From positions 1,426,001-1,490,000 of the forward strand of contig NZ_VOAK01000011.1 of NCBI RefSeq assembly GCF_007859075.1: a stretch of DNA of 64,000 nucleotides, in the 5' to 3' direction. The notes below the pieces were generated by a model, which was not told where the DNA came from, made no database searches, and saw nothing but the letters and a program-made list of their open reading frames with translations. Shown here in pieces: positions 53,789 through 62,272 of this stretch. Both the position numbers and the translations under genes were made by a program. This DNA is from Gemmobacter aquaticus (GTDB lineage Bacteria > Pseudomonadota > Alphaproteobacteria > Rhodobacterales > Rhodobacteraceae). Numbering within the stretch: the first letter of the stretch is position 1; the number at the start of each line of letters is the position of its first letter.

Positions 53789-54825
53789 CACCCTCTGATG
53801 AAACCGGAAGCGGGGCGGGTTGGCTCGCCCTCTTCTTGGTGCTTGTCCTTGCTGTCCTTGCCTTTGCGGTCGCGCTTGCGACCGCCATAGGCGACTACAG
53901 CATCGGTCTTCGCACCGTCACACTTGCGATTACCAACGGACTGGGGCTGACCGGGGCCGATATTCCGCCAATCGAGGAAAGTGTTGTCTGGGATCTGCGG
54001 TTAAGCCGGGCCTTGGTCGCCGCTCTGGCGGGGGCCGGGCTTGCGATCTGCGGCGCGATCCTGCAGGCGCTGCTGCGCAACGCGCTGGCCGAGCCCTTTG
54101 TGCTGGGCGTCTCGGCGGGGGCCTCGACAGGGGCGGTCTGCGTGATCGTGCTGGGCATCGGGGCGGGCAGCCTTTCGCTGTCGGCGGGGGCATTCGCGGG
54201 GGCCTTTGCGGCCTTCGCCCTCGTCGCGATCTTGTCGAACGGTGCTACGAGCGGGCCGAACCACACGATCCTCGCAGGGGTTGCAGCATCGCAACTCTTC
54301 AACGCGCTGACGTCCTATGTCGTCACCACGTCGGGCAATGCACAGCAGGCGCGCGACGTGATGTTCTGGCTTCTTGGCAGTTTTGGCGGCGTGCGATGGC
54401 CCGACTTCCAGCTTCTGTGCGCGGTGGTGATCTGCGGTCTGGCGATCTGTCTTTGGATGGCGCGCGCGCTCGACGCCTTTACGTTTGGCGATGAGGATGC
54501 CGCCGCATTGGGCGTGCCGGTTGCACGCATCCGGCTGATCCTCTTTGCCGTTACCGCGATGATGACCGCGACCATCGTCAGCATGGTGGGCTCCATCGGC
54601 TTCGTCGGGTTGGTGGTTCCACATGCCGCGCGCCATCTGGTTGGTCCGCTGCACCTGCGCCTCTTGCCCGCCTGCGCGGCGGTGGGGGCCGTCTTCATGG
54701 TGCTGGCCGATATCGCCTCGCGCGTGATCGTGGCGCAGCAGACCATTCCCATCGGGGTCGTCACCGCGTTGGTGGGCGTGCCGTTCTTTGCAATCATCCT
54801 CTACCGCTCGAGGCCGCAGACATGA
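53785..54825 (+). CDS. FecCD-family ABC permease
   Basis: 346 aa with about ten helices. Typical BtuC/FecCD motifs: LGLTGADIPPIEESVVWDLRLSRALVAALAGAGLAICGAILQALLRNALAEPFVLGVSAGASTG is spread over the N-terminal half (RLSRALVAALAGAGLA; NALAEPFVLGVSAGAS), and SMVGSIGFVGLVVPHAARHLVG sits in the C-terminal half. It starts at the binding-protein stop (overlap 4 nt) and ends overlapping the ATPase start (54822). Confidence 0.93.
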   Translation: MTPSDETGSGAGWLALFLVLVLAVLAFAVALATAIGDYSIGLRTVTLAITNGLGLTGADIPPIEESVVWDLRLSRALVAALAGAGLAICGAILQALLRNALAEPFVLGVSAGASTGAVCVIVLGIGAGSLSLSAGAFAGAFAAFALVAILSNGATSGPNHTILAGVAASQLFNALTSYVVTTSGNAQQARDVMFWLLGSFGGVRWPDFQLLCAVVICGLAICLWMARALDAFTFGDEDAAALGVPVARIRLILFAVTAMMTATIVSMVGSIGFVGLVVPHAARHLVGPLHLRLLPACAAVGAVFMVLADIASRVIVAQQTIPIGVVTALVGVPFFAIILYRSRPQT

Positions 54826-55586
54826 GTGTCGTCGCCAGCAATCTGGTCTGGGGCGTCCGGCGCAAGCGCATTGTGTCAGATGTCTCGCTTTCGGTCGCGC
54901 AAGGGGAAACGCTGGGGCTGATCGGCCCCAACGGGTCGGGCAAATCCTCGCTTCTGCGGCTGCTCGCGGGCCTCAGACGCCCCCAGTCGGGCCGGGTCGA
55001 GATCAGCGGCCAGGATATTTCGCAGATCCCGCGACGCGCCTTGGCGCGGCAATTGGCCTTCGTCCAGCAGAATGCCGCGACGGATACCAACGTGTCGGTG
55101 CGCGATGTCGTGCGCTTGGGGCGGACGCCACATCGATCAGCCCTTTCGGGCTGGTCGGCGGTGGATGAACTTGCCGTCGCAAGCGCGCTGGAACGCGTCG
55201 ACATGACGGATCGCCGCGCGCAACCGTGGCAGACCCTGTCGGGCGGTGAACGCCAGCGGGTGCATATCGCCCGCGCGCTGGCCCAATCGCCGCGTGTCAT
55301 GTTTCTGGACGAGCCGACCAACCACCTCGACATCCACCATCAGATCGAGATCCTGCGGATGGTACGGGACCTCGACCTGACCAGCATTGTCGCGCTGCAC
55401 GACCTGAACCTTGCCGCGCTGTTCTGCGACCGTATTGCCGTGTTGCAGAACGGCGTTCTGGTGGCCTGTGGTCGGCCGGCCGAGGTGCTGACCCAGTCCC
55501 TGCTGCGCGATATCTTCCGCGTTCAGGCCGAGGTCAACAATATCGATCAGACCGGCCGGCCGCATATTCGCTTCAAGACCGGCTGA
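54822..55586 (+). CDS. ABC transporter ATP-binding protein (FecE/BtuD-like)
   Basis: 254 aa. Walker A GLIGPNGSGKSSLLRLLAG, Q-loop AFVQQNAATDTNVSV, signature WQTLSGGERQRVHIARAL, Walker B RVMFLDEPTNHLDIHH and H-loop SIVALHDLNLAAL; the layout matches siderophore/hemin/B12 importer ATPases. No TonB-dependent receptor or siderophore gene is in the window, so the substrate remains open. Last gene of the operon. Confidence 0.92.
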   Translation: MSVVASNLVWGVRRKRIVSDVSLSVAQGETLGLIGPNGSGKSSLLRLLAGLRRPQSGRVEISGQDISQIPRRALARQLAFVQQNAATDTNVSVRDVVRLGRTPHRSALSGWSAVDELAVASALERVDMTDRRAQPWQTLSGGERQRVHIARALAQSPRVMFLDEPTNHLDIHHQIEILRMVRDLDLTSIVALHDLNLAALFCDRIAVLQNGVLVACGRPAEVLTQSLLRDIFRVQAEVNNIDQTGRPHIRFKTG

Positions 55587-55691
55587 CGCCGCATGTGCTG
55601 AAGGGCGCGTCAATCTGCGAGGCCGCTATACAACGCGGGCTGACTCCGGCATCTCTAGGCACAGGGGAACGCTGGATGGGGGCGCGGCGCT

Positions 55692-57479
55692 TTGACGGGG
55701 TCACGGCGGATATGGACGGTGGTGATGGGTGCGGCGCTCTGCCTTGCGCTTGTCTTTGCTGTCGAGCGTCTGGTCCGCGCCTCGACCTTCATGGAAGCGC
55801 AAGAGACGGCCGAGAATACCTTGCGCCAGACTGTCTACGCGCTTGAAGGCCATCTGCGCCGCTATGAGGTTCTGCCCGCCTTGCTCGCACGCCAGGTGGA
55901 GGTCCGGTCATTCCTTGCCACTCCGCCGGGATCTGCGGGGATCGAGCAGATGAACCTCTGGCTTAAACACACCAACCGGGTCATCGAATCCTCCGACCTC
56001 TACCTGATCGCGCCCGATGGCACGACGCTCGCGGCATCGAACTTTGATCAGAGCGACAGCTTCGTCGGCCAGAACTTTACCTACCGGCCCTATTTCACCA
56101 CAGCCATCGCCGGTGGATCGGGCCAGTTCTTCGGGCTTGGCACGACCTCAGGCGTACGGGGCTATTACTTCGCCTCGCCCGTGCGGGACTGGGCGGGGCG
56201 GATCGTGGGGGTTGTCGCCCTGAAGATCGGGGTGGACGATCTTGAAACCGGCTGGCTCGCCTCGACCCATCATACGCTGGTGACTGACCCCGATGGGATC
56301 GTCTTCATGGCGACTGACCCTGTCTGGCGCTATCGCGGCCTGCTGCCTCTGACCCCGGATCGGATCGCGCGGACCAAGACCTCGCGCCGCTATGCCGATA
56401 CGCCGCTCTACCCCTTGGGTCAGCGCGAGTCCGCTGACAACGGGCGCTCATTGGTGACGCTCGCCGGGTCGGATGGGATCGCGCGCGAATACCTTGCCGT
56501 CAACCGCGAGATGCCGGGTGCCGGCTGGACGGTCCGCGTACTTTTCGACACCGGACCCATCCGCGCGCAGGTGCGTCTTGCGGTGGCGGCCTTTGCGCTG
56601 CTTTTGGGGATCGGGCTCTCGCTTGGCTGGGCGCTCTGGCAACGCCGGGCGCGGCTGGCTGAACGCATCGCCCTGCAGGCGCGCGCGCAGGCAGAGCTTG
56701 AACGACAGGTGGCTGAACGGACCGCCGACCTGCGCCATGCCAATGATGAGCTGCACCGGATGCAGGCTGACATGATTCAGGCCGGAAAGCTCGCAGCCCT
56801 CGGCCGCATGTCGGCGGCGCTCAGCCACGAGATCAACCAGCCGCTTGCAGCGGCGCGCAACTACGCCGACAGCGCGGCCCTGTTGATCGAGAGGGGCGAC
56901 CTGCCCCGCGCCAGCGACAACATCGCGCAAATCCTGTCCTTGATCGACCGGATGGCCACGATCGCGCGGCACCTGCGCAACGTGGCGCGCAAGCCCAATG
57001 AGCCACTGAAGACGCTTTCGCTGCATGATGCGGTGACAGACGCGCTGCAGGTTGCAGAGACCCGGCTCAGGGCCTCAAACGTCGAGGTAAGGAACAAACT
57101 GCCAAAGGATCTGCCTATGGTGCTGGGCGGGCCGGTGCGGCTGCAGCAGGTGATCGTGAACCTTCTGTCCAACGCCGCCGATGCGATGGACAGCACCGGG
57201 GGCGAGGTCGAGCTTGCCGCAGCATCCGATGGCGATACCGTCACACTGACGGTCCGCGACCACGGACCCGGCGTGGCGCCGGCCATCGTCGACCGTATCT
57301 TCGATCCGTTCTTCACCACCAAGACCGTGGGCAGCGGGCTCGGGCTTGGCCTGTCGATCAGCTACAATATCGTCAAGGACTTTGGCGGCGACCTGCGCGT
57401 TGCAAATCATCCTGATGGGGGCGCGGTGTTTTCCGTGATACTGCAGGCGGCCAAGGCACTGCAACCGGCGGCACAATGA
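55692..57479 (+). CDS. Sensor histidine kinase, DctB-like
   Basis: 595 aa. N-terminal helix, periplasmic double-Cache region (SSDLYLIAPDGTTLAASNFDQ; FTYRPYFTTAIAGGSG; GYYFASPVRDWAGRIVGVVAL), second helix around VRLAVAAFALLLGIGLSLGWAL, a coiled coil, then HisKA with phospho-acceptor His379 in SAALSHEINQPLAAARN and the HATPase motifs NLLSNAADAMD, DHGPGVAP and GSGLGLGLSIS. The domain order matches C4-dicarboxylate sensors of the DctB type. The start is a TTG without a clear ribosome-binding site. It overlaps nothing and is followed 1 nt later by the response regulator. Confidence 0.87.
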   Translation: MTGSRRIWTVVMGAALCLALVFAVERLVRASTFMEAQETAENTLRQTVYALEGHLRRYEVLPALLARQVEVRSFLATPPGSAGIEQMNLWLKHTNRVIESSDLYLIAPDGTTLAASNFDQSDSFVGQNFTYRPYFTTAIAGGSGQFFGLGTTSGVRGYYFASPVRDWAGRIVGVVALKIGVDDLETGWLASTHHTLVTDPDGIVFMATDPVWRYRGLLPLTPDRIARTKTSRRYADTPLYPLGQRESADNGRSLVTLAGSDGIAREYLAVNREMPGAGWTVRVLFDTGPIRAQVRLAVAAFALLLGIGLSLGWALWQRRARLAERIALQARAQAELERQVAERTADLRHANDELHRMQADMIQAGKLAALGRMSAALSHEINQPLAAARNYADSAALLIERGDLPRASDNIAQILSLIDRMATIARHLRNVARKPNEPLKTLSLHDAVTDALQVAETRLRASNVEVRNKLPKDLPMVLGGPVRLQQVIVNLLSNAADAMDSTGGEVELAAASDGDTVTLTVRDHGPGVAPAIVDRIFDPFFTTKTVGSGLGLGLSISYNIVKDFGGDLRVANHPDGGAVFSVILQAAKALQPAAQ

Positions 57480-57480
57480 C

Positions 57481-58824
57481 ATGACCCAGACCGTTCTGCT
57501 GATCGATGATGACGAGGCGATGCGCCGGTCCACCGAACAGGCCTTGGAGCTTGCTGGGCACCACGTCCGCGCCTTTGCCAGCGCGGAAGAAGCGTTGCGA
57601 ACCGCGGCGCCAGGGTTGAACGGTGTTGTCGTCAGCGACATCCGCATGCCCGGCATGGATGGGATGACCCTGCTTCAACACCTGCAAGAGATTGACCCCG
57701 ACCTGCCGGTGATCCTGATCACGGGCCATGCCGAGGTCGCGCTGGCGGTCGAGGCGATGCGGCGCGGCGCCTATGACTTCATCGAAAAGCCCTTTGCCAT
57801 GCAGGCCTTCGGCGCGGTGCTGAAACGCGCGCTCGATCACCGTGCGCTGGTGATCGAGAACCGCCGCCTGCGCGCCGTCGCGGGGCAACATGACGATATC
57901 GAGGCGCGGCTGCCCGGCAGGTCCTCGGCCATGATCGATCTGCGCCGGCAGGTTCGCAGCATCGGCCCATCCGAAACCGATGTTCTGATCACCGGTCCCA
58001 CCGGATCCGGCAAAGAGGTGGTCGCACGGGCGCTGCATGATCTCTCCCCGCGCGCAGGAAAACCCTTTGTCGCCATCAACTGCGCCGCCCTGCCCGCCAC
58101 CCTGATCGAAAGCGAGCTTTTCGGGCATGAAGCTGGCGCCTTTCCGGGGGCCATGCGCGCACGGTTTGGCCGGTTCGAGCATGCGCGGGGTGGCACCATC
58201 CTTCTGGACGAGATCGGCTCGATGCCGCTAGAATTGCAGGCAAAGCTGCTGCGCGTGCTGCAGGACCGGGTGATCCTGCGTCTGGGATCGAACGATCCGC
58301 TTGCGTTGGACGTGCGCTTTCTGGCGACATCCAAGGTCGATCTGGCACAGGCCGTGGCCCAAGGCGCCTTTCGCGAGGATCTGTTCTGGCGGCTGAACGT
58401 CGCGAGCCTGCGCTTGCCAGCGCTTGCAAACCGCCGCGAGGATATTCCGGTGCTGTTCCTTCACCTCTTGCGGGAATCCGCTGCCCGTCACGGGGTCGAG
58501 GATCGTCTTCCCGACCCCGCGCTGCTTGCACAGATGACAGCACTCGACTGGCCCGGCAACGTGCGCGAATTGCGCAACGCGGCGGAACGCCATGTGCTGG
58601 GCCTCGACTGGCTGGAAGCCGAGGGCGCCCCTGCCACCCGACTTGCCGAACGCGTCGCCGAATACGAACGCAGCGTGATCGCGGCTGCCATCACCGCCCA
58701 TCGCGGGCGCCTGCGACCGGTCTATGAATCGCTCGGCATCAGCCGAAAGACGCTCTACGAAAAGATGCAGAAACATGGCCTCGACCGCCACCTGATCCGC
58801 GACGGAGACGATGGAGAGGCCTGA
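57481..58824 (+). CDS. Sigma-54-dependent response regulator, DctD-like
   Basis: 447 aa. Receiver with Asp53 in VVVSDIRMPGMDG, then an AAA+ domain: Walker A TGPTGSGKEVVARAL (172-179), Walker B GGTILLDEIGSM (238-246), and a C-terminal Fis-type HTH (LRPVYESLGISRKTLYEKMQKHGL). The sigma-54 contact loop reads GHEAGAFPGAMR (GAFPGA at 219-224, nt 58135-58152) instead of canonical GAFTGA. The pair stands directly upstream of tctCBA, whose promoter region has a palindrome and a sigma-54-like motif, so tctCBA is its likely target. Confidence 0.9.
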   Translation: MTQTVLLIDDDEAMRRSTEQALELAGHHVRAFASAEEALRTAAPGLNGVVVSDIRMPGMDGMTLLQHLQEIDPDLPVILITGHAEVALAVEAMRRGAYDFIEKPFAMQAFGAVLKRALDHRALVIENRRLRAVAGQHDDIEARLPGRSSAMIDLRRQVRSIGPSETDVLITGPTGSGKEVVARALHDLSPRAGKPFVAINCAALPATLIESELFGHEAGAFPGAMRARFGRFEHARGGTILLDEIGSMPLELQAKLLRVLQDRVILRLGSNDPLALDVRFLATSKVDLAQAVAQGAFREDLFWRLNVASLRLPALANRREDIPVLFLHLLRESAARHGVEDRLPDPALLAQMTALDWPGNVRELRNAAERHVLGLDWLEAEGAPATRLAERVAEYERSVIAAAITAHRGRLRPVYESLGISRKTLYEKMQKHGLDRHLIRDGDDGEA

Positions 58825-58835
58825 CCCCGCGCCGG

Positions 58836-58887
58836 ATGGGTGGATATCCACCCATGCGAAACAGCGTATGTTACCCTTTCCACCCAT
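58836..58887 (+). promoter_or_regulatory. Putative DctD-like enhancer: 20-bp palindrome plus second half-site
   Basis: ATGGGTGGATATCCACCCAT (58836-58855) is a perfect palindrome. A second copy of its right arm, TTCCACCCAT (58878-58887), follows with centres 32 bp (three helical turns) apart. The palindrome starts 12 nt after the response-regulator stop and would serve as an upstream activating sequence for the tct promoter. Confidence 0.65.
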
Positions 58888-58897
58888 GCCGCCCTTC

Positions 58898-58913
58898 AGG
58901 CACGCATTTTCCG
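58898..58913 (+). promoter_or_regulatory. Sigma-54-like promoter element upstream of tctC
   Basis: AGGCACG (58898-58904), 4 nt, then TTCC (58909-58912): close to the TGGCACG-N4-TTGC consensus, with one mismatch in each half, about 115 nt before the tctC start. The adjacent sigma-54-dependent activator makes it plausible. Confidence 0.5.
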
Positions 58914-59027
58914 GCACGACACGGCTGCGCGACCTTTGCGACCGCAGGCCTGCCAAGGCTTCATGTTCCCAACCGCGCGGCTGAGGAGACCACGCGGGGC
59001 GATTACAGCCACGTCTGGGAGGACATG

Positions 59028-60005
59028 ATGACGCTGACCAAAACGCTCGCCGGCCTTGCCGCCGGCACGCTGCTTTCCACCACCGCAGCCTTTGCCCAAG
59101 CCTATCCCGAACGCCAGATCACCATGGTCGTGCCATTCTCGGCCGGTGGGCCGACCGATACGGTTGGCCGCCTGATCGCCGAACGCATGTCGGCCGATCT
59201 GGGCCAGCAGATCATCGTCGAGAATGTGGGCGGCGCGGGCGGCACGCTGGGCGCCGGACAGGTCGCCGGGGCAGAGGCCGATGGCTACACCATCCTTCTG
59301 CATCACATCGGCATGGCCACCAGCCCCACGCTCTACCGCAACCTCGCCTTCAACCCGCTTGAGGCGTTCGAATATGTGGGCCTCGTCACCGAGGTGCCGA
59401 TGACCATCGTTGCGCGCAAGGATCTGGAGCCCACGGACTTCCCCGGTCTTGTCGCCTACGTCAAGGAAAACGCCGACACCATCACCATGGCAAACGCCGG
59501 GATCGGGGCCGCCTCGCATCTGTGCGGGATGCTGTTCATGCAGGCGCTGGATGCCCCGATCGTCACAGTTCCCTACAAGGGCACCGGCCCCGCGATGACC
59601 GAGCTTCTGGGCGGGCAGATTGACCTGATGTGCGACCAGACCACCAACACCACCGAGCAGATCAAGGGCGGTACGATCAAGGCCTATGCCGTGACCACCC
59701 CTGCCCGTCTTGCCGTCTTCCCCGACCTTCCGACCGTGTCCGAAGGCGGCATGCCCGGCATGGAGGTCTCCGTCTGGCATGGTCTTTACGCGCCGAAGGG
59801 CACGCCGGCTGATGTGGTAGAGCGTCTCTCTGCCTCGCTGCAATCTGCGCTGGCTGATCCGGGGATTGCAGAGAAGCTTGGTGAACTGGGCACCGCACCC
59901 TCACCCGCCGCAGACGCCACGCCCGCCGGGCTGAAGGCCAAGCTCGAGGCCGAGATTGCGCGCTGGAAGCCGGTGATCGAAACCGCCGGCGTCTATGCCG
60001 ATTGA
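59028..60005 (+). CDS. tctC: Tripartite tricarboxylate transporter substrate-binding protein
   Basis: TctC/Bug-type periplasmic receptor, 325 aa. Signal peptide MTLTKTLAGLAAGTLLST, cleaved after AFA. Family motifs: PERQITMVVPFSAGGPTDTVGRL, ENVGGAGGTLGAGQVA, PYKGTGPAMTELLGGQIDLMCD. GGGAGG lies 5 nt before this ATG; the adjacent ATG at 59025 is too close. The ligand is a di- or tricarboxylate not readable from sequence. It heads tctC-tctB-tctA behind the DctBD-like regulators. Confidence 0.92.
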   Translation: MTLTKTLAGLAAGTLLSTTAAFAQAYPERQITMVVPFSAGGPTDTVGRLIAERMSADLGQQIIVENVGGAGGTLGAGQVAGAEADGYTILLHHIGMATSPTLYRNLAFNPLEAFEYVGLVTEVPMTIVARKDLEPTDFPGLVAYVKENADTITMANAGIGAASHLCGMLFMQALDAPIVTVPYKGTGPAMTELLGGQIDLMCDQTTNTTEQIKGGTIKAYAVTTPARLAVFPDLPTVSEGGMPGMEVSVWHGLYAPKGTPADVVERLSASLQSALADPGIAEKLGELGTAPSPAADATPAGLKAKLEAEIARWKPVIETAGVYAD

Positions 60006-60061
60006 TGGAGCAGGGCCGCGCGGCAGCGTGCGGCCCCACCTGCCACCTGGCGGAGGTCCCA

Positions 60062-60526
60062 ATGAAAATCACGTCCATCGACCGCGCAGATGCCGCCTCG
60101 GGCATTCTTTTCCTGCTGTTCGGGCTGTTCTTCGGCAGCCAGTCCCTTGGCCTCGAACTCGGCACAGCCTTCCGTATGGGGCCGGGGTTCTTCCCTCTGA
60201 TCCTGTCTGGCGTGCTGATGTGCTTCGGGCTTTTGGTGCTGTTCAACGCCTTCAAGACCGATCAGCCCGGCGACATGGGCAGCTTTGCCTGGCGCGGGCT
60301 GCTCTTCATCCTGCCTGCACCGATCTTCTTCGGACTGACGGTCCGCGGGCTTGGCTTCGTGCCGGCGATCTTCCTGACCACGGTGATCGCGGGGCTCGCC
60401 TCGCTCAAGATGCGCCCGCACTGGGCAATCCTGCTTGCCATCGCGGTCACGATCTTCTCGACGCTGGTGTTTTCATACGCCCTTGGCCTGCCGTTCCGGC
60501 GCTTTGGCCCTTGGCTGAGCTTCTGA
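60062..60526 (+). CDS. tctB: Tripartite tricarboxylate transporter small membrane protein
   Basis: 154 aa, four transmembrane helices (ASGILFLLFGLFFGSQSLGL; GPGFFPLILSGVLMCFGLLVLF; LLFILPAPIFFGLTVRGLGFV; AILLAIAVTIFSTLVFSYALG). The GTAFRMGPGFFPLILSGVLM and YALGLPFRRFGPW segments are typical TctB. 56 nt after tctC and 7 nt before tctA. Confidence 0.88.
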   Translation: MKITSIDRADAASGILFLLFGLFFGSQSLGLELGTAFRMGPGFFPLILSGVLMCFGLLVLFNAFKTDQPGDMGSFAWRGLLFILPAPIFFGLTVRGLGFVPAIFLTTVIAGLASLKMRPHWAILLAIAVTIFSTLVFSYALGLPFRRFGPWLSF

Positions 60527-60533
60527 GGCAAAC

Positions 60534-62039
60534 ATGGACCTGATTTCCAACCTTGGCCTTGGCTTCGCGACGGCGGCCAGCCCTGAAAACCTGCTGTTCT
60601 GCCTGATCGGGGTGATCCTCGGCACGCTCATCGGCGTTCTACCCGGCATCGGGGCGACGGCGACCATCGCGATGCTGCTGCCGATCACCTTCCAGCTGGA
60701 ACCGGTGTCGTCGCTGATCATGCTGGCGGGCATCTACTACGGCGCGCAGTATGGCGGATCGACGACCGCAATCCTGATCAACATGCCGGGCGAAAGCTCA
60801 TCCGCCGTCACCGCCATTGACGGCTACCAGATGGCCCGCCGGGGCAAGGCCGGAACTGCGCTCGCCGTGGCGGCACTCGGGTCTTTCTTCGCGGGTACTG
60901 TGGCGACCCTGCTCGTGGCGCTTTTCGCACCGCCCCTTACCGTGATCGCGCTGAAGTTTGGTGCGGCCGAGTATTTCAGCCTGATGGTGCTGGGCCTCGT
61001 CTCGGCCATCGCGCTTGCACATGGATCGATCCTGAAGGCGCTGGCGATGGTGGTTCTGGGCCTTTTGCTGGGCCTTGTCGGGACCGACATCTACACCGGA
61101 ACGCCGCGCTTTACCCTTGGTATCACCGAATATGCAGACGGGCTGAACTTCGTGGCGCTGGCCGTGGGCGTGTTCGGTATCGCCGAGATCCTGCGCAATC
61201 TTGAGGGCGAGCAGGACCGGACCGTGCTTGGCACCAATCTGGGCGGGCTGTTCCCCACGCGTGAGGATCTGAAGCAGATGGTCGCCCCGATGGTGCGAGG
61301 AACAGCCTTGGGCTCGATCCTTGGCATCCTGCCGGGCGGCGGGGCGGTCCTTGCCTCTTTCGCCTCCTACACGATGGAAAAGCGGCTGTCGGATCGTCCG
61401 CAAGACTTTGGTCAGGGGGCGATTGCCGGGGTGGCCGGCCCTGAATCCGCCAACAACGCGGGCGCACAGACCAGCTTCATTCCGCTGCTGACGCTCGGCA
61501 TTCCGGCAAACCCGGTGATGGCGCTGATGGTGGGGGCGATGATCATTCAGGGTATCGTGCCGGGGCCGAACGTGGCCACCGAACAGCCCGCCCTGTTCTG
61601 GGGGATCATTGCCAGCATGTGGATCGGCAACCTGATGCTGGTGGTGCTCAACCTGCCGCTTATCGGGCTTTGGGTGCGGCTTCTGAAGGTGCCTTACCAC
61701 GTTCTCTTTCCCATCATCATGGCGTTCTGCTCGATCGGGGTCTATTCCGTGAACTCGAACGTCTATGACCTGTTCGCCGTCGCCTTCTTCGGCCTGCTCG
61801 GCTATGCGCTGATCAAGCTGCGCTGCGAACCTGCGCCCTTGCTTCTGGGCTTTGTTCTGGGCCCGATGCTGGAAGAGAACCTGCGCCGCGCGATGATCCT
61901 TGGGCGGGGCGATCCGTCAATCTTCGTGACCCGCCCGATCAGCGCCGTCCTGCTGGCCCTGACGGTCGGTGTGCTGGTGGTGGTTCTGCTGCCTTCAATC
62001 CGCAAGAAGCGTGACGAGGTCTTTGTCGAGGCCGACTGA
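60534..62039 (+). CDS. tctA: Tripartite tricarboxylate transporter large membrane protein
   Basis: 501 aa with about 12 helices. Conserved TctA blocks: LIGVLPGIGATATIAMLLP, GIYYGAQYGGSTTAILINMPGESSSAV, GPESANNAGAQTSFIPLLTLGIPANPVMALMVGAMIIQGI and PFLGPMLEENLRRA-like (LGPMLEENLRRAMIL). It is the sodium- or proton-coupled pore working with TctB and receptor TctC. Last gene of the operon. Confidence 0.94.
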   Translation: MDLISNLGLGFATAASPENLLFCLIGVILGTLIGVLPGIGATATIAMLLPITFQLEPVSSLIMLAGIYYGAQYGGSTTAILINMPGESSSAVTAIDGYQMARRGKAGTALAVAALGSFFAGTVATLLVALFAPPLTVIALKFGAAEYFSLMVLGLVSAIALAHGSILKALAMVVLGLLLGLVGTDIYTGTPRFTLGITEYADGLNFVALAVGVFGIAEILRNLEGEQDRTVLGTNLGGLFPTREDLKQMVAPMVRGTALGSILGILPGGGAVLASFASYTMEKRLSDRPQDFGQGAIAGVAGPESANNAGAQTSFIPLLTLGIPANPVMALMVGAMIIQGIVPGPNVATEQPALFWGIIASMWIGNLMLVVLNLPLIGLWVRLLKVPYHVLFPIIMAFCSIGVYSVNSNVYDLFAVAFFGLLGYALIKLRCEPAPLLLGFVLGPMLEENLRRAMILGRGDPSIFVTRPISAVLLALTVGVLVVVLLPSIRKKRDEVFVEAD

Positions 62040-62059
62040 CCCGCCCACTGCCGATCAAG

Positions 62060-62085
62060 CCGCGAGGGCCGAAACGCCTTCGCGG
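62060..62085 (+). terminator. Terminator-like hairpin after tctA
   Basis: CCGCGAGGGC (62060-62069) / GCCTTCGCGG (62076-62085) with one wobble and a 6-nt loop. A short T-poor tail follows. Confidence 0.45.
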
Positions 62086-62167
62086 CAGTTCCATGTCTGC
62101 CCCTGACTTGAATAATCGCCGGCACGCGCCTATCTTTGTGGACCAGAACACCGGAGATGCCAACGAC

Positions 62168-62272
62168 ATGAACATGACCCTCGCCGCTTTTAACCCTATG
62201 GTTTCGCTGCGAGAAGTAATGTCCCATGCCTGCATCCATCTCCCTGTCCGGCCTGTCGTGGTCTACCCCTGA
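62168..62272 (+). CDS. Possible 34-codon leader peptide overlapping ABC-F start
   Basis: A short frame beginning MNMTLAAFNPMVSLREVMSH and stopping at 62272, inside the ABC-F gene in another phase. It is preceded by GGAG about 11 nt upstream. ABC-F resistance genes are often controlled by leader peptides and attenuation, but nothing here proves translation. Confidence 0.3.
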   Translation: MNMTLAAFNPMVSLREVMSHACIHLPVRPVVVYP

